From NCBI RefSeq assembly GCF_039544305.1, contig NZ_BAABLK010000004.1, positions 28,661-92,660 of the forward strand: DNA of 64,000 nucleotides, in the 5' to 3' direction. Source of the DNA: Paeniglutamicibacter antarcticus_C (GTDB lineage Bacteria > Actinomycetota > Actinomycetes > Actinomycetales > Micrococcaceae). Below, in pieces: positions 53,979 through 63,690 of this stretch. A program made the translations under genes and the position numbers. Below the pieces are notes generated by a model. It made no database searches. It was not told where the DNA came from and saw only the letters and a program-made list of their open reading frames with translations. The first letter of the stretch is position 1, and each line of letters starts with the position of its first letter.

Positions 53979-55115
53979 CTATCCATCGTCTTCGGAATCG
54001 TAATCCATGGTGATTTGCCTCCGCTCAAATTCCCGACTGCTGAACGTCGCCTTGCGCACCGAGTCCTCGTCGTCAAAGCTTGATCCAACCGCCCCTGCCA
54101 CGATGCCCAAGGAAGCTGAAAGCCATGAGAGGTTGACGTATTCGCCAAAACCGACTTCCCCTTCCAGCTGCATCGCCAAGAACTTCGGATCAATGATGAT
54201 CAGTGCTCCAGCCAGAATGATGGCGAAAAGTGCCAAGTACATCAACACCACGGCCATAAGAACGGTCCCTGTCGTCGCCAGGTTGTACAAGACACGCTTT
54301 TCACGGTGACGCGAACCCCGGGGTCTTTCCCAAAGCCTGTTATGGAGCACTAGCCATGAGCCCATGATCACGACGGACAGAATACTGATGATGACCAAGC
54401 GCCGCATGGGCAAGTAGTCAGCCATGCTCCAGATGCTGGTATAGAAAACACCGAACGCCCCGGCGGCCAGCGCAGCGGCCAAAGCCGAGGAAAGACCGGG
54501 AATCAGACGCCAAGGACGGTTGCTGCGAATCAATCCACCCAAGAGCAGGAGCCGACCCCGGATCCCCTTGACGGTTTCGAAGGCATTCTCGTTGACGTCG
54601 GCAGCCTCGACCCTCCGTTCGACAGAGAATGGGTCTAGTATCACCGACGCCCGGCCGTCTTCGGTAAGGAACGGATCCTGGACCCCGTGCAATTTGGCCA
54701 GAACCTGTTCCATGGCCCGGACCAGGCGCTTTCTGCGCACGATCCCCAATGACGGCAGCACCACCACCGCGGAGGCATGGCCGGCATTGATGCTCGAGGT
54801 CATGGGTTCCCCATTCACGTACTTGGGCAGGTCGGTCAGATACACCATGTAGTCCCAATTGCCAGATTGACGTAGTTCAAGGGAGTGCGAGATGATATCG
54901 ACATCTCCTTGCTCGTCCAGCGGCAGCGAGAACTCGGAAACCCGAAGATCCCAATCGGCTTCGGAATCCAGATCCCTTCCAAGGACGGCGGTAAGCGAAT
55001 CCTTCAAGCCCAGGGCCACGGAATACGGTAGGCCCTCATCCGCAATCACCCCGACGACAATTGTCCTGCGGGATTCAGCAGGCATCTGGCTATCCGACAT
55101 CGACACGATCCACAC
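53979..55115 (-). CDS. Membrane protein of unknown function
   Basis: A 378-residue protein. Residues about 1-205 are soluble, with a TIVVGVIADEGLPYSVALGL start and many mixed strands. Four hydrophobic segments follow at about 214-235 (LSSALAAALAAGAFGVFYTS), 245-265, 287-310 and 340-358, then an acidic C-terminus. I do not recognise the family. The start is ambiguous (55115 or 55100). Confidence 0.8.
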   Translation of the reverse strand: MWIVSMSDSQMPAESRRTIVVGVIADEGLPYSVALGLKDSLTAVLGRDLDSEADWDLRVSEFSLPLDEQGDVDIISHSLELRQSGNWDYMVYLTDLPKYVNGEPMTSSINAGHASAVVVLPSLGIVRRKRLVRAMEQVLAKLHGVQDPFLTEDGRASVILDPFSVERRVEAADVNENAFETVKGIRGRLLLLGGLIRSNRPWRLIPGLSSALAAALAAGAFGVFYTSIWSMADYLPMRRLVIISILSVVIMGSWLVLHNRLWERPRGSRHREKRVLYNLATTGTVLMAVVLMYLALFAIILAGALIIIDPKFLAMQLEGEVGFGEYVNLSWLSASLGIVAGAVGSSFDDEDSVRKATFSSREFERRQITMDYDSEDDG

Positions 55116-55205
55116 CCTCTGCCGATGAATTGCTTCCGTAGTTGACCTTTTTCACGTCATGACTCCTGGCGAGGTTGTACTTCATGGCCCAAAGATCCCC
55201 AACTG

Positions 55206-55472
55206 CTACGAATTGCGCAATGCCTCAATCAGTTCCGCCTTCTTTTTGCTCGAATAGCCGCTCAAACCTATCTCCTTGGCCCGGCTCTTGAGCTGTGGAA
55301 CGGTCCAGTCCTCGTAGCTACCGGATTCTCCGCCACGCTCCCCTAGCGTTGCTCTTCCTTCGCGGGCTGCCGCGTTGGCGATCCGGGCCGACTTTTGCTT
55401 CGAGTTCCGTTCCTCGCGCAATTCCCCGTAAAACGCCTTGTCCTTGATGTTGTCGTTATTTTTCTTGGCCAT
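55206..55472 (-). CDS. DUF7218-like protein with Rho-N/SAP-like end
   Basis: An 88-residue basic protein. The C-terminal 35 residues (DWTVPQLKSRAKEIGLSGYSSKKKAELIEALRNS) match a SAP/Rho-N helical nucleic acid-binding motif; the N-terminus is charged and disordered. Such proteins are common in actinobacteria and may bind nucleic acid. Start at 55472. Confidence 0.85.
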   Translation of the reverse strand: MAKKNNDNIKDKAFYGELREERNSKQKSARIANAAAREGRATLGERGGESGSYEDWTVPQLKSRAKEIGLSGYSSKKKAELIEALRNS

Positions 55473-55827
55473 GGACGTGCCCTCCGGTTTTTCAGGTGAT
55501 GCGTCGGTTCCAGTATGTGTGCGCTATTCTAACGCCAATCATTGGGCGTGGTAGCGCACCCGCGTACGCACCCAAGCGATGTTCTGTGTTGTCACTATCG
55601 TAGTTTGGCAAGAGTCCGATGCGGAGCCTAACGCGTGTGTGGGATTCGGCGCACTCGCGAACAAAAAGCTATGCAATACCGGTCCTGTGGCCATATCCTG
55701 ATCGAAAGTCACGTCTGGGGTAGGCGAGAACGAATGATGAGCTGGTTTAGTCCCTTATCTACACAGAGGGGGCATCTTGCCACGCGCTGTTTCCTTCCCC
55801 GTTAGAGTCCAACAAATGGGAGATCCG
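55473..55827. other. Intergenic region before glycosyltransferase cluster
   Basis: About 355 bp, less GC-rich than the surroundings, with no supported gene. It must hold divergent promoters for the DUF7218-like gene and the glycosyltransferase operon. Confidence 0.4.
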
Positions 55828-56907
55828 ATGAGAATCGCTGTCTTGGCGCACCTGCACCACCCGATCGCCCAACCGTTTGCCGGCGGCATGGAATCACACA
55901 CGGCGCACTTGGTTGCAGGTCTGTCCGCCCGCGGACACCACGTCACGCTTTTTGCCAAGGAAGGCAGCGTGCCTGGGTGCCGCGTGGAACCCGTACTGGC
56001 ACGCCAGTACGCCGTGGAGGGCTACCCCGACAGCGATAGGCGGCATCGTCAGCATCTGACCCTGGACGCAGCAATGGGCCGAGCCATCGATATGATCCAC
56101 GGATCAGAATTCGACGCGGTCTTGAACAATTCCCTGAGCCCGGTTCCGCACCTGGAGCTGAAGGCGGTACCGACGATGCATGTGCTGCACACCCCTGTCT
56201 TGCCCCGGCTCTCAGAGATCTTTGGCGCCAACGGTTGGGAACCGGATCCGGTTCATCGTCACGTGACCGTCTCCCACGCAAACGCCGTCCAGTGGCTGCA
56301 GTGGCTGCCTGCGATCGAGGTGGTCCACAATGGCATTGCCTTGGACAACTGGGACACAGACATCCCGGTCGTGCGCGGCACCGCCGCCTGGACCGGACGG
56401 ATCACCCCTGAAAAAGGAACCCACCTGGCCATAGCGGCGGCCCGTGCAACGAACATGAAACTGCGAATTGCCGGTCCGGTCCAGGACCAGGAATACTTCA
56501 CGACCCTCATCGAACCAGAACTGGACGCGGAGATCACTTACCTCGGGCATCTTGAACAGTCCGAGCTGCGCAACATGGTTGCTTCGGCGCAAGTATTCAT
56601 CTCCTCCCCGTTGTGGGAAGAACCGTTCGGCCTGACCACGCTTGAAGCGATCGCCTGCGGCGCACCGGTTGCTGCATTGCCGGCCGGCGCCATGAGCGAA
56701 ATCATTGGCCCGAAAGCCGGTGTTGTTGCCAGCAGCAGGGACGCCGCCGCACTTGCCGAAGCCATCATCACGGCCAGGGAACTGGATCGCGCCGAAGTTC
56801 GCTACAGCGTGCGTGCGTTCTCCCAGGATTCAATGCTCGATGCCTACGAAGAGCAACTACGCTCCGTGGCAGCGGTCCGTCCCGACGCATCGGGACGGAC
56901 CGCGTGA
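55828..56907 (+). CDS. Family 4 glycosyltransferase
   Basis: A 359-residue GT-B enzyme. The N-terminal domain begins RIAVLAHLHHPIAQPFAGGMESHTAHL, and the donor domain carries ISSPLWEEPFGLTTLEAIACGAPV near residue 257, the EX7E motif of GT4. The ATG at 55828 follows GGGAGA. It overlaps the next gene by 4 bp (GTGA), so the two are coupled. The sugar is unknown. Confidence 0.92.
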   Translation: MRIAVLAHLHHPIAQPFAGGMESHTAHLVAGLSARGHHVTLFAKEGSVPGCRVEPVLARQYAVEGYPDSDRRHRQHLTLDAAMGRAIDMIHGSEFDAVLNNSLSPVPHLELKAVPTMHVLHTPVLPRLSEIFGANGWEPDPVHRHVTVSHANAVQWLQWLPAIEVVHNGIALDNWDTDIPVVRGTAAWTGRITPEKGTHLAIAAARATNMKLRIAGPVQDQEYFTTLIEPELDAEITYLGHLEQSELRNMVASAQVFISSPLWEEPFGLTTLEAIACGAPVAALPAGAMSEIIGPKAGVVASSRDAAALAEAIITARELDRAEVRYSVRAFSQDSMLDAYEEQLRSVAAVRPDASGRTA

Positions 56908-57968
56908 GTTACAAGGTCGCCTATTACGCACACCATTTTGGCACCGGACATCTGCGCCATGCCCAACGCTTGGCGGAACTGGGCGGTTTGGAGGTACAGG
57001 TCGCCAGTACCGGCGAGCGCCGAACCGATCTGTTGTCCGCAGACGTGGAATACGTTGCGCTGCCCCCCGATGCCGTCCCCGGCCAGCACCCCGGGAAGAT
57101 GCGTGACGGGGATCCGCTGCACTATGCACCGGTCGGGAAAGCAATCCAGCAGCGGTTTGCCTTGTTGAACCGTGCCTGGGAACGGTTCGTCCCCGATGTG
57201 GTCATGGTCGATGTTTCGGTGGAAGTTGCCTTGTTTGCCAGGCTGAGCGGCTATCCGGTCGCTTTCCGTCGTATGCCCGGGGACCGCGGGGACCGGGCCC
57301 ACCAAATGGCCTACGCGGTGTCCGACGGGATCTTCGCGTATTTTCCCTCCACGCTCGAGCGCCCCGCACACTTAGATGCCTTCGGCGACAAGAGCCACTA
57401 CCTGGGGGTTCCCGAGACCGTTCCAGCCAAGGCGCTTCCCGTTTCCTCCCACCGCGGGTCTGGCGCCCAACGGCGCGTGGTGGTACAAACCTCCTTGGCC
57501 TCATCGATCCCGTTGCGGCACCTGGCCGCTGCCGCCACAGCTTCACCGCTTTGGCAGTGGGAGGTTGCCGGGGCCGTGGAGGAAGACGGGACTGCTCTAC
57601 CGGGGAACCTGCAATTGCACGGAGTAATTCGCGATCCTGGTTTGGCGCTGCGCAATGCCGATGTGGTCATCAGCTCCGCCGGGCACAATGCTGTGGTGGC
57701 GGCGGCGGCAAGCGGAAGGCCTGTCCTCTTGGTTCCCGAACCAAGGCCGCACGACGAACAGCTTCATTTTGCCCGCGCCTTGCACGGAGCGGCCGGGGTC
57801 CCACACGTGGAATCTTGGGGTTCGCAAACCGACTGGGCAACCATGCTGTACCGGGTCGCCGCTTCGGTTCCCGGCGCGCTTGCCGAATCCTTGTTTGTCA
57901 CCGAAAGAAGTTTCACCGCAGGGGTGGAATCGATGCTTGCGGATTGCTTGCAACGAGCCGGTTCATGA
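56904..57968 (+). CDS. MurG/GT28-like glycosyltransferase
   Basis: A 354-residue GT-B protein. It begins with a YYAHHFGTGHLRHAQRLAEL glycine loop and contains the nucleotide-sugar binding region VVISSAGHNAVVAAAASGRPVLLVPEPRPHDEQ near residue 253, as in MurG-like enzymes. The GTG start overlaps the previous gene. It probably uses a UDP sugar; the acceptor is unknown. Confidence 0.85.
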   Translation: MSYKVAYYAHHFGTGHLRHAQRLAELGGLEVQVASTGERRTDLLSADVEYVALPPDAVPGQHPGKMRDGDPLHYAPVGKAIQQRFALLNRAWERFVPDVVMVDVSVEVALFARLSGYPVAFRRMPGDRGDRAHQMAYAVSDGIFAYFPSTLERPAHLDAFGDKSHYLGVPETVPAKALPVSSHRGSGAQRRVVVQTSLASSIPLRHLAAAATASPLWQWEVAGAVEEDGTALPGNLQLHGVIRDPGLALRNADVVISSAGHNAVVAAAASGRPVLLVPEPRPHDEQLHFARALHGAAGVPHVESWGSQTDWATMLYRVAASVPGALAESLFVTERSFTAGVESMLADCLQRAGS

Positions 57969-57976
57969 TCCCGCTC

Positions 57977-58843
57977 CTAGTAGGGGTCGCTGCTGCGCGC
58001 AGACTCGATTTCCCCACCGGTCGGGGTCCGCAGCACGGTGAACCCGGTGCCGGCCGGGGCCCACTCCAACAACCCCGCGGAGGCGAAGGCGCCAAGCCAA
58101 CCTTCCATTGGCCAGGTACCCCACCGCCCATGGAACAATCGCGCGTTGGCAACGATGGCTTCAAAGTGGTTGAACGGCGGCTTGTGGACCCCGTGGTGCT
58201 GGTGGAACAACGGTTCGGCCACAAAGACCATCGGTACCCCGGCGGCACGCGCCCGGAAGGCAAAGTCCGTATCCTCGCCTCCATAGCCGGTGTACCCTTC
58301 GTCGAATCCCCCGAGCTGGGCAAAAAGTTCGGCCTTGATGGAAAAACCCAACGACCAGAACATCTCGTGGCGGGAGCCGGCCCCGCCTTCGGCCAGGTTT
58401 TTACGGGCGTGGTGGGCGAGGGAGGCTTCCATCAACGCGAAATCATTGATGGAAGCGCCGGTCTCCAACGGTGCCCGAAGGTATCGGGGTTGGGCCATTG
58501 CCAGCACCGGATCGGTCTCAATGGCGTCCACCAAGGCGGTAAACAACGTGGCGGACGCGATGCAGTCCACGTCCAGGAACACCAGGTTCGGACAAGATGC
58601 CAAGGCGGCGGCGGCATTGCGTGCCCTGGCCAGAGGCAGACCGGTTTCCTCGGGGCGCGAGGAAACATGGTGGATCCGCAGCGGCAAGGAACAACTGACC
58701 TGCTCCGGGTCCGGCTCATCCATGTACACCAGGACGACCTCGCACGGCAGCTCAGCCGAACGTTCCGCGCCGGCCAGCAGCTGCCGCAAGTGCCCAGCCC
58801 GTCCATGGGCGATCACCAGAACAGAAAAACCCCGCTCCTGCAT
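57977..58843 (-). CDS. Family 2 glycosyltransferase with galactosyltransferase C-terminus
   Basis: A 288-residue GT-A enzyme on the opposite strand to its neighbours. The start FSVLVIAHGRAGHLRQLL, DxD in LVFLDVDCIAS near residue 93, and GYGGEDTDFAFRARAAGV near 185 match GT2 with a galactosyltransferase-type C-terminal motif. It converges on the GT28-like gene with an 8-bp gap and is divergent from the next GT4 gene. Confidence 0.92.
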   Translation of the reverse strand: MQERGFSVLVIAHGRAGHLRQLLAGAERSAELPCEVVLVYMDEPDPEQVSCSLPLRIHHVSSRPEETGLPLARARNAAAALASCPNLVFLDVDCIASATLFTALVDAIETDPVLAMAQPRYLRAPLETGASINDFALMEASLAHHARKNLAEGGAGSRHEMFWSLGFSIKAELFAQLGGFDEGYTGYGGEDTDFAFRARAAGVPMVFVAEPLFHQHHGVHKPPFNHFEAIVANARLFHGRWGTWPMEGWLGAFASAGLLEWAPAGTGFTVLRTPTGGEIESARSSDPY

Positions 58844-58953
58844 TTTTTCCCTTTTCAGTCAAGATATTCATGTCGTAAGCACAGCTGCTTCCAACACCGC
58901 ACGTCATTCAGCATACGTCGAGGTCCAACTCTTCTATCTGCCAGGAGGATCGT

Positions 58954-60078
58954 TTGAACAGCAGACAAACCCACGGGACCGTGAGGGTCGCGTCCGTACC
59001 GTGCAACCACGTTTACATCCGTCATCTTGAGACAAGCGAAGCTGCACGGAACCCCCACGTGCTGCGGTTGCCCGATCCCCCTCCGGAGGGCTGCTCGCGT
59101 TCGGTGGAATCCCGGTGGTGGCCGCCAGCCATGCTCTCGCCTGATTGGGTCCGCGCCAACCACGATACATTCGATCTGATGCACATCCATTTCGGATTCG
59201 ATACGGCGGACCCGGCGCGCATGCACGATCTTCTCGCCGAGCTGCGTCGGCACGGTAAGGCACTGGTTTACACCGTTCACGACCTGGCCAATCCGCACCA
59301 ACCCGATCCTGCGGCGCACAGGAAGCTACTAGATGTGTTGATCCCCCATGCGGACAAGCTGATCACGCTTACCGCTGGGGCTGCACGCGAAATCCTTGAA
59401 CGTTGGGGTTTAGATGCCCAGGTCCTGCCCCACCCCCATGTCGTTGACTTCGACTCCATGGACAGGATCCGCACCACACGCCGTCATGACGCTTCGGATC
59501 CCGGACACCCCGGGCACCAAAGGATCGGTGTGCATCTGAAGGGACTTCGGCCCAACATGGATCCCGGTATCCTCGATCCGCTGTCCCGCATAGTGGGAAA
59601 GCTGCCCAACACCGTACTTCAGGTCAACATCCATGCCCAACCGCTGGATCCGGCGCACGTCGAATACCGTGAGGGTCTCGCCCAAAAACTCCATGCCGGC
59701 GCGGCAGAGGGACGGTGGGAGCTACAAGCCCACCAGTACTTCACCGAGTCTGAACTTTTTGCCTACCTGGCCTCACTGGATGTCAGTGTCCTTCCCTACC
59801 GTTTTGGCACGCACTCGGGCTGGCTTGAGGCTGCCTTGGATGTCGGCACACATGTGGCTGTCCCGGACTGCGGACACTACGCCGACCAGGATCCCTCCAT
59901 CGCGCAGTTCCGACTAACCTCGGACGGCGTGGATGAGGACTCCCTCGGGGAAGCCCTGCTCGCGCTCCTGAACAGAGAAGGTCTTCCGGGCCTGGACGCA
60001 TCAGGTCGCCGGGCCCAACGAATCAATCTTGCCGAGGCACACCGCGAGATCTATCGTTCCTTGCTTGGCCGCCTTTAG
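58954..60078 (+). CDS. Family 4-type glycosyltransferase
   Basis: A 374-residue GT-B-like protein. KALVYTVHDLANPHQPD near residue 109, KLITLTAGAAREILERWG near 138 and YRFGTHSGWLEAALDVGTHVAVPDCGHY near 286 fit the GT4 fold. The TTG at 58954 has AGGAGG 5 bp before it. It shares a stop-codon overlap with the convergent Rieske gene. Confidence 0.85.
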   Translation: MNSRQTHGTVRVASVPCNHVYIRHLETSEAARNPHVLRLPDPPPEGCSRSVESRWWPPAMLSPDWVRANHDTFDLMHIHFGFDTADPARMHDLLAELRRHGKALVYTVHDLANPHQPDPAAHRKLLDVLIPHADKLITLTAGAAREILERWGLDAQVLPHPHVVDFDSMDRIRTTRRHDASDPGHPGHQRIGVHLKGLRPNMDPGILDPLSRIVGKLPNTVLQVNIHAQPLDPAHVEYREGLAQKLHAGAAEGRWELQAHQYFTESELFAYLASLDVSVLPYRFGTHSGWLEAALDVGTHVAVPDCGHYADQDPSIAQFRLTSDGVDEDSLGEALLALLNREGLPGLDASGRRAQRINLAEAHREIYRSLLGRL

Positions 60079-60947
60079 CCGGCCCCCGGCAAGCAGACCT
60101 CGACGCGTCCGTCACTGACCCGCACCTGGAACAAGGCAGCGGGCGAAGTGGCCGGTCCGCGCAAGACCTCCCCGGTGGCCAAGGAAAATTCGCTGGCATG
60201 CCACGGGCACCGCACGCAGGCGTCGAGTCCAGATCCGCTGACCGTGCCTTCATGCAGGGGTCCCGAGAGGTGGGAGCATTCATCGGAGATGACCCGTACG
60301 GTGGCGCCTTCCCTCCACACCATCAAGGGCACCAGTCCCAGTGTGCGCCGTTGTGCTTCTTTCTCCGGGATCTCTTCGAGCAGCGCCAGGTGGTTCCACC
60401 CGGCAGGTACCTGGTGCGGCACCGCCTCGACATGGTTCGCACCCGACGCCAGCCTGAAGGAGAGATGTCCGCCCAGGAAGCCTCCGCCGCCGAGTGCTGC
60501 AAGCCCGGCCAATGCCCAAGTCTTTCCTCCCTCTCGGGCTGAAAGGCGTGCGGCCAGGGACATGGCAAAGCATCCGGTGGCCAGGACGTTGGCACCGGCA
60601 TGGACCAGGCCCACACGCTGCTGCTGGGGATGCAGGTCAGACCAGTCCGTCAGACCTGTGGCCACGGCTGGAACCACCGCCGCCAGACCCGTGGCAATCA
60701 GCACCCGGGCTGCACGTTCGGTACCGGGCACCGCGTCCAGCAACACCGCGCAGGCGAAGGCCCCGGTGGGAAGCTGGACGAGGAACGGATGGGCTGGGTG
60801 CCCCATCGGTACACCGTGGAGCAGGTCCTTGGCAGTTGAAGGACGCAACACTTTGCGGACCGCGCGCCGCACGATGTCAACGACGGGATCCAAGGCTGTC
60901 ATTTCCTCGAGCTTCCCCAAGGTCTTGACCGCTTTCAGCGTCTTCAT
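60075..60947 (-). CDS. DUF2231 membrane domain with Rieske iron-sulfur domain
   Basis: A 290-residue protein. Residues about 35-170 form a DUF2231 membrane part with four helices (GHPAHPFLVQLPTGAFACAVLLDAV start). Residues about 185-290 are a Rieske 2Fe-2S domain with CSH (ECSHLSG) and CPWH (RCPWHASEF) ligands. It is likely an electron-transfer membrane protein; partners are unknown. AAAGGA precedes the ATG. Confidence 0.9.
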   Translation of the reverse strand: MKTLKAVKTLGKLEEMTALDPVVDIVRRAVRKVLRPSTAKDLLHGVPMGHPAHPFLVQLPTGAFACAVLLDAVPGTERAARVLIATGLAAVVPAVATGLTDWSDLHPQQQRVGLVHAGANVLATGCFAMSLAARLSAREGGKTWALAGLAALGGGGFLGGHLSFRLASGANHVEAVPHQVPAGWNHLALLEEIPEKEAQRRTLGLVPLMVWREGATVRVISDECSHLSGPLHEGTVSGSGLDACVRCPWHASEFSLATGEVLRGPATSPAALFQVRVSDGRVEVCLPGAG

Positions 60948-61487
60948 GGCCGTCCTTTCGTGGTGGGCGCGATGCCCGCACGTACGCACGCACCCGGCCT
61001 ATGCTGAATCCGCTTCGTTCGGCCATCTTCGTGCCTCGATTTCGATCAGGCTACCACTGGGGAGTCGGGGCGTACATGCTGTTGTTGGGCCCAGGAAAAA
61101 GATCTTCCGCAATGCAACACCCCTGAGATGGTTCCTCGGAGCTTTGGTTGAGGATCCAACGCGGCGAAAGGCCGAACGTTGGTGGGCGGGCTGGTCACAT
61201 GCAGATCGAGCAAAAACAAGCCCCGCAGATTCGGGCACAGTCTTAGGCTCCCGGTGCGGGTAACCGGATCCGCGGGAAAATGTCCTAAAGACCAGGCTGC
61301 CCATACCTGGAGCGAACCACCGCCATGGTTGCAGTGATCAACCGCTGCACAGCCTTGGATACATCTGTCATCCATTGCCGCAGGACCTTGGCAGGGGTAG
61401 CGTTCGTGTTCCTGGGTGCACCAGGAAGCGTCAGGCTTTGCGCCAGCTGACGGTTCGGGTGCGCATTGGACCGGAGAAAGTGCAACG
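60948..61487. other. Divergent intergenic region, no gene seen
   Basis: About 540 bp between the divergent Rieske and PrsW-like genes. Frames on the minus strand (61285-61506) look protein-like in part but lack a start signal. I do not call a gene. Confidence 0.4.
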
Positions 61488-62420
61488 ATGGCCAAGACAA
61501 CGGCAAGAGCCGGTTCGAGCATGCGGGGCTACTGGTGGAAGATCCTCTTGGGCGGAGTCGTGCTATGGATCCTCACGATCTACGTGACGGTCCAAACCAG
61601 CAACACCAACCTTGTCCCCACCATCATCTTGCTGGGCAGCTTTCTGGTGCCTTTTGTCGTCGTCCTATACGTCGGGGCACGCCAAGAGGGTATCTTGTCC
61701 CCGGTCCGGTTGTTCTCCGCGTTCTTCATCGGCGGGATCCTCGGGGTCCTTGGCGCATCCCTTCTCGAAGCCGAGATCGGGTCCTCCCTGGTGCTCTTCG
61801 TGCTTGTGGGTTTCATTGAGGAATTCATCAAGCTTTGCGTGCTGGTTGTCGCCGCCTGCGGAATCGCCAAACGCACCGCCGGGCTGGGCGCAGCCCTGGG
61901 TGCCGTGGTCGGCGCCGGCTTCGCGGCATTCGAATCAGCCGGGTACGCCTTCAACGCCGCTCTGGGCCAAAACAGCATCAACCTTGGCAGCCTCGTTGGG
62001 ACGGAAGTCCTGCGGGCCGGGCTTTCGCCGGTCGGACACGTCCTGTGGACGGCCATCCTCGGCGCGGCGCTCTTCTCTATGCGTCGATCGGGCCGGCCAG
62101 TGCTTCGACTGGTCCTGACCTTCATCGGCATGGCTCTCCTTCATTCGATGTGGGATCTGCTGGGCCCCGTGAGCTCATTCCTGGCACTCCTCTTAACCGG
62201 GACCTTCCATTTTGAGATCACCAATGGCTACCTTCCCCGCTCGGTCGCCCCCGAGGTCGCATCTATCTCGCAAATCTTCTATTACACCGGCATGCTCATC
62301 ATGTCCCTCATCGGGATCAACTGGCTTCGGGTTGTGCTTCGCCACTGGAGACGCAACGAAAAGGCCCTTGCCGGCCAGGCGGAAGAACAGCCCAGACCAG
62401 CGCCCGGGATCCCCCGGTAG
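61488..62420 (+). CDS. PrsW-like intramembrane metalloprotease
   Basis: A 310-residue protein with about eight membrane helices. The family motifs are GFIEEFIKL near residue 110 (EE of the E-E-x-x-K type), FAAFESAGYAF near 146, and conserved His residues in SPVGHVLWTAI and LLHSMWD. PrsW cleaves anti-sigma factors in Bacillus; the target here is unknown. GGAGAAAG precedes the ATG at 61488. Confidence 0.9.
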   Translation: MAKTTARAGSSMRGYWWKILLGGVVLWILTIYVTVQTSNTNLVPTIILLGSFLVPFVVVLYVGARQEGILSPVRLFSAFFIGGILGVLGASLLEAEIGSSLVLFVLVGFIEEFIKLCVLVVAACGIAKRTAGLGAALGAVVGAGFAAFESAGYAFNAALGQNSINLGSLVGTEVLRAGLSPVGHVLWTAILGAALFSMRRSGRPVLRLVLTFIGMALLHSMWDLLGPVSSFLALLLTGTFHFEITNGYLPRSVAPEVASISQIFYYTGMLIMSLIGINWLRVVLRHWRRNEKALAGQAEEQPRPAPGIPR

Positions 62421-62509
62421 CGCCAACGGTTTCCCGCCAGCGCAACGGACACGTCAATGGCTACGGCGTCGCCGGAAAAACGCCGTGACATGGCGGTAGG
62501 GTCCAGATC

Positions 62510-62827
62510 ATGACCAAGGCATCGAATCTCGAGGGCCCCGGCGGCACCGACCGTCCGTTGATACTGCATTTGGGGCACGAGGAACTCGTGATCCGCCAGC
62601 GCTACGAGACGATCAGCATCGTGAACGACCTGCTGATCGGAACGTGGTTCCTGGTTGGGAGTTTCCTGTTCTTCTCCCCGTCCACGGCCTACGCTGCAAC
62701 ATGGCTATTTGTGTTCGGTAGTGTCGAAATGCTGATTCGCCCGACCATCCGCTTCGTCAGGCGCGTCCATCTGCGTAGATACCACCCAGGTGTCCCTGGC
62801 ATCGGCGACGGAGGGCACGACTTCTAG
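62510..62827 (+). CDS. YrhK-domain membrane protein
   Basis: A 105-residue protein with two helices (about 41-60, LLIGTWFLVGSFLFF, and 64-80). The LGHEELVIRQRYETISIVNDLLIG pattern is the YrhK domain. Function is unknown. It lies 90 bp after the PrsW-like gene. Confidence 0.88.
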   Translation: MTKASNLEGPGGTDRPLILHLGHEELVIRQRYETISIVNDLLIGTWFLVGSFLFFSPSTAYAATWLFVFGSVEMLIRPTIRFVRRVHLRRYHPGVPGIGDGGHDF

Positions 62828-63100
62828 CCTCCGTTGGAACGTGCGCGGACCGGCTCAAAGTGCTCCGTTCCCTTGGAGCCGACGAGGCTATTTGACACTG
62901 CCGGGTCCTGGATATGGACGACGCGATCGTCCTGGACCTGCACGATGGTGGATCACGATGGTGGATTCCATGTCGAGTCCGATCAGCACCTGTCCGTGGC
63001 CTATTGCCACCACGATGCTGGTTCGGTCCAACTCCATCTCGAACAGCCTTTGCGCTTCCGCGTGTCCAGCACCAAGGCAGCGGTCTGGACAACGGGTACG
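62824..63100 (-). pseudogene. Unrecognised gene broken by a 13-bp tandem duplication
   Basis: Reading the minus strand, a coherent segment FEMELDRTSIVVAIGHGQVLIGLDMESTIV is followed, after skipping 13 bp, by QVQDDRVVHIQDPAVSNSLVGSKGTEHFEPV and a stop at 62824. The 13 bp at 62941-62953 are exactly repeated at 62954-62966, which shifts the frame. The family is unknown and the upstream part is not clear. It ends convergent with the YrhK gene. Confidence 0.5.
62941..62966. repeat. 13-bp perfect tandem duplication
   Basis: CACGATGGTGGAT occurs twice in direct succession. Its length is not a multiple of three and it disrupts the minus-strand frame described above. Confidence 0.95.
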
Positions 63101-63323
63101 AGCCAAGACGCGTACAGGTCCTCCGGAGATGAAACCCCGCTGCGAGGCAACCAGGTCATTGAACCGGCACCTGCTGCGTCGTCCGCGACGTGGCCGGCCC
63201 ATCAGGTAAGAACCGAATCCACGGCCGGTCTCCCAGGCGAGCCGTGGACGCGGGCATTGCCATCGCGCGGCGCCGGTGTTCGAGTGGACTTGCGATTTTC
63301 GAACCACAACACGGAGGCAAGAG

Positions 63324-63690
63324 ATCAAGGCACCGACATGGCGAGGCAAGCGGAAGATCGAATACACCGAGGTCCCGGATCCGCAGATCCACGAGCCCCC
63401 TGACATCATCATCATGGTCACCTCAACGGCAATTTGCGACTCGGATCTGCACCTTTACGAGGTGATGGGCCCATAGACGCATACCGGTGACACCCTGGGC
63501 CACGAACCAATGGGCATTGTCCAGGGGGTGGGTTCCGCGGTTTCCCGCATCAAGGCCGGGGGACCGTGTCGTCATTCCTTACAAGGTGTCCCGTGGGCAC
63601 TGCTGGATGTGTGATCGCGGCGTGCGGTCCCGGTGCGAAACGACCCAATTCCGCGGGCACGGCCAGGGTGTCGCGTTCGTGGGGGGGTGC
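63324..63690 (+). pseudogene. Zinc-dependent alcohol dehydrogenase, truncated and decayed
   Basis: RKIEYTEVPDPQIHEP, ICDSDLHLYEVMGP, then TAG at 63474, THTGDTLGHEPMGIVQGVGSAVSRIKAG in the same frame, and after a G5 run DRVVIPYKVSRGHCWMCDRGVRSRCE in the next. The start codon is ATC (63324) in place of ATG although GGAGG stands before it. One structural cysteine of the zinc finger is Arg (VSRGHC). The reading ends near 63690, where IS110-type sequence begins. Loss of start, a stop, a frameshift and truncation. Confidence 0.85.
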
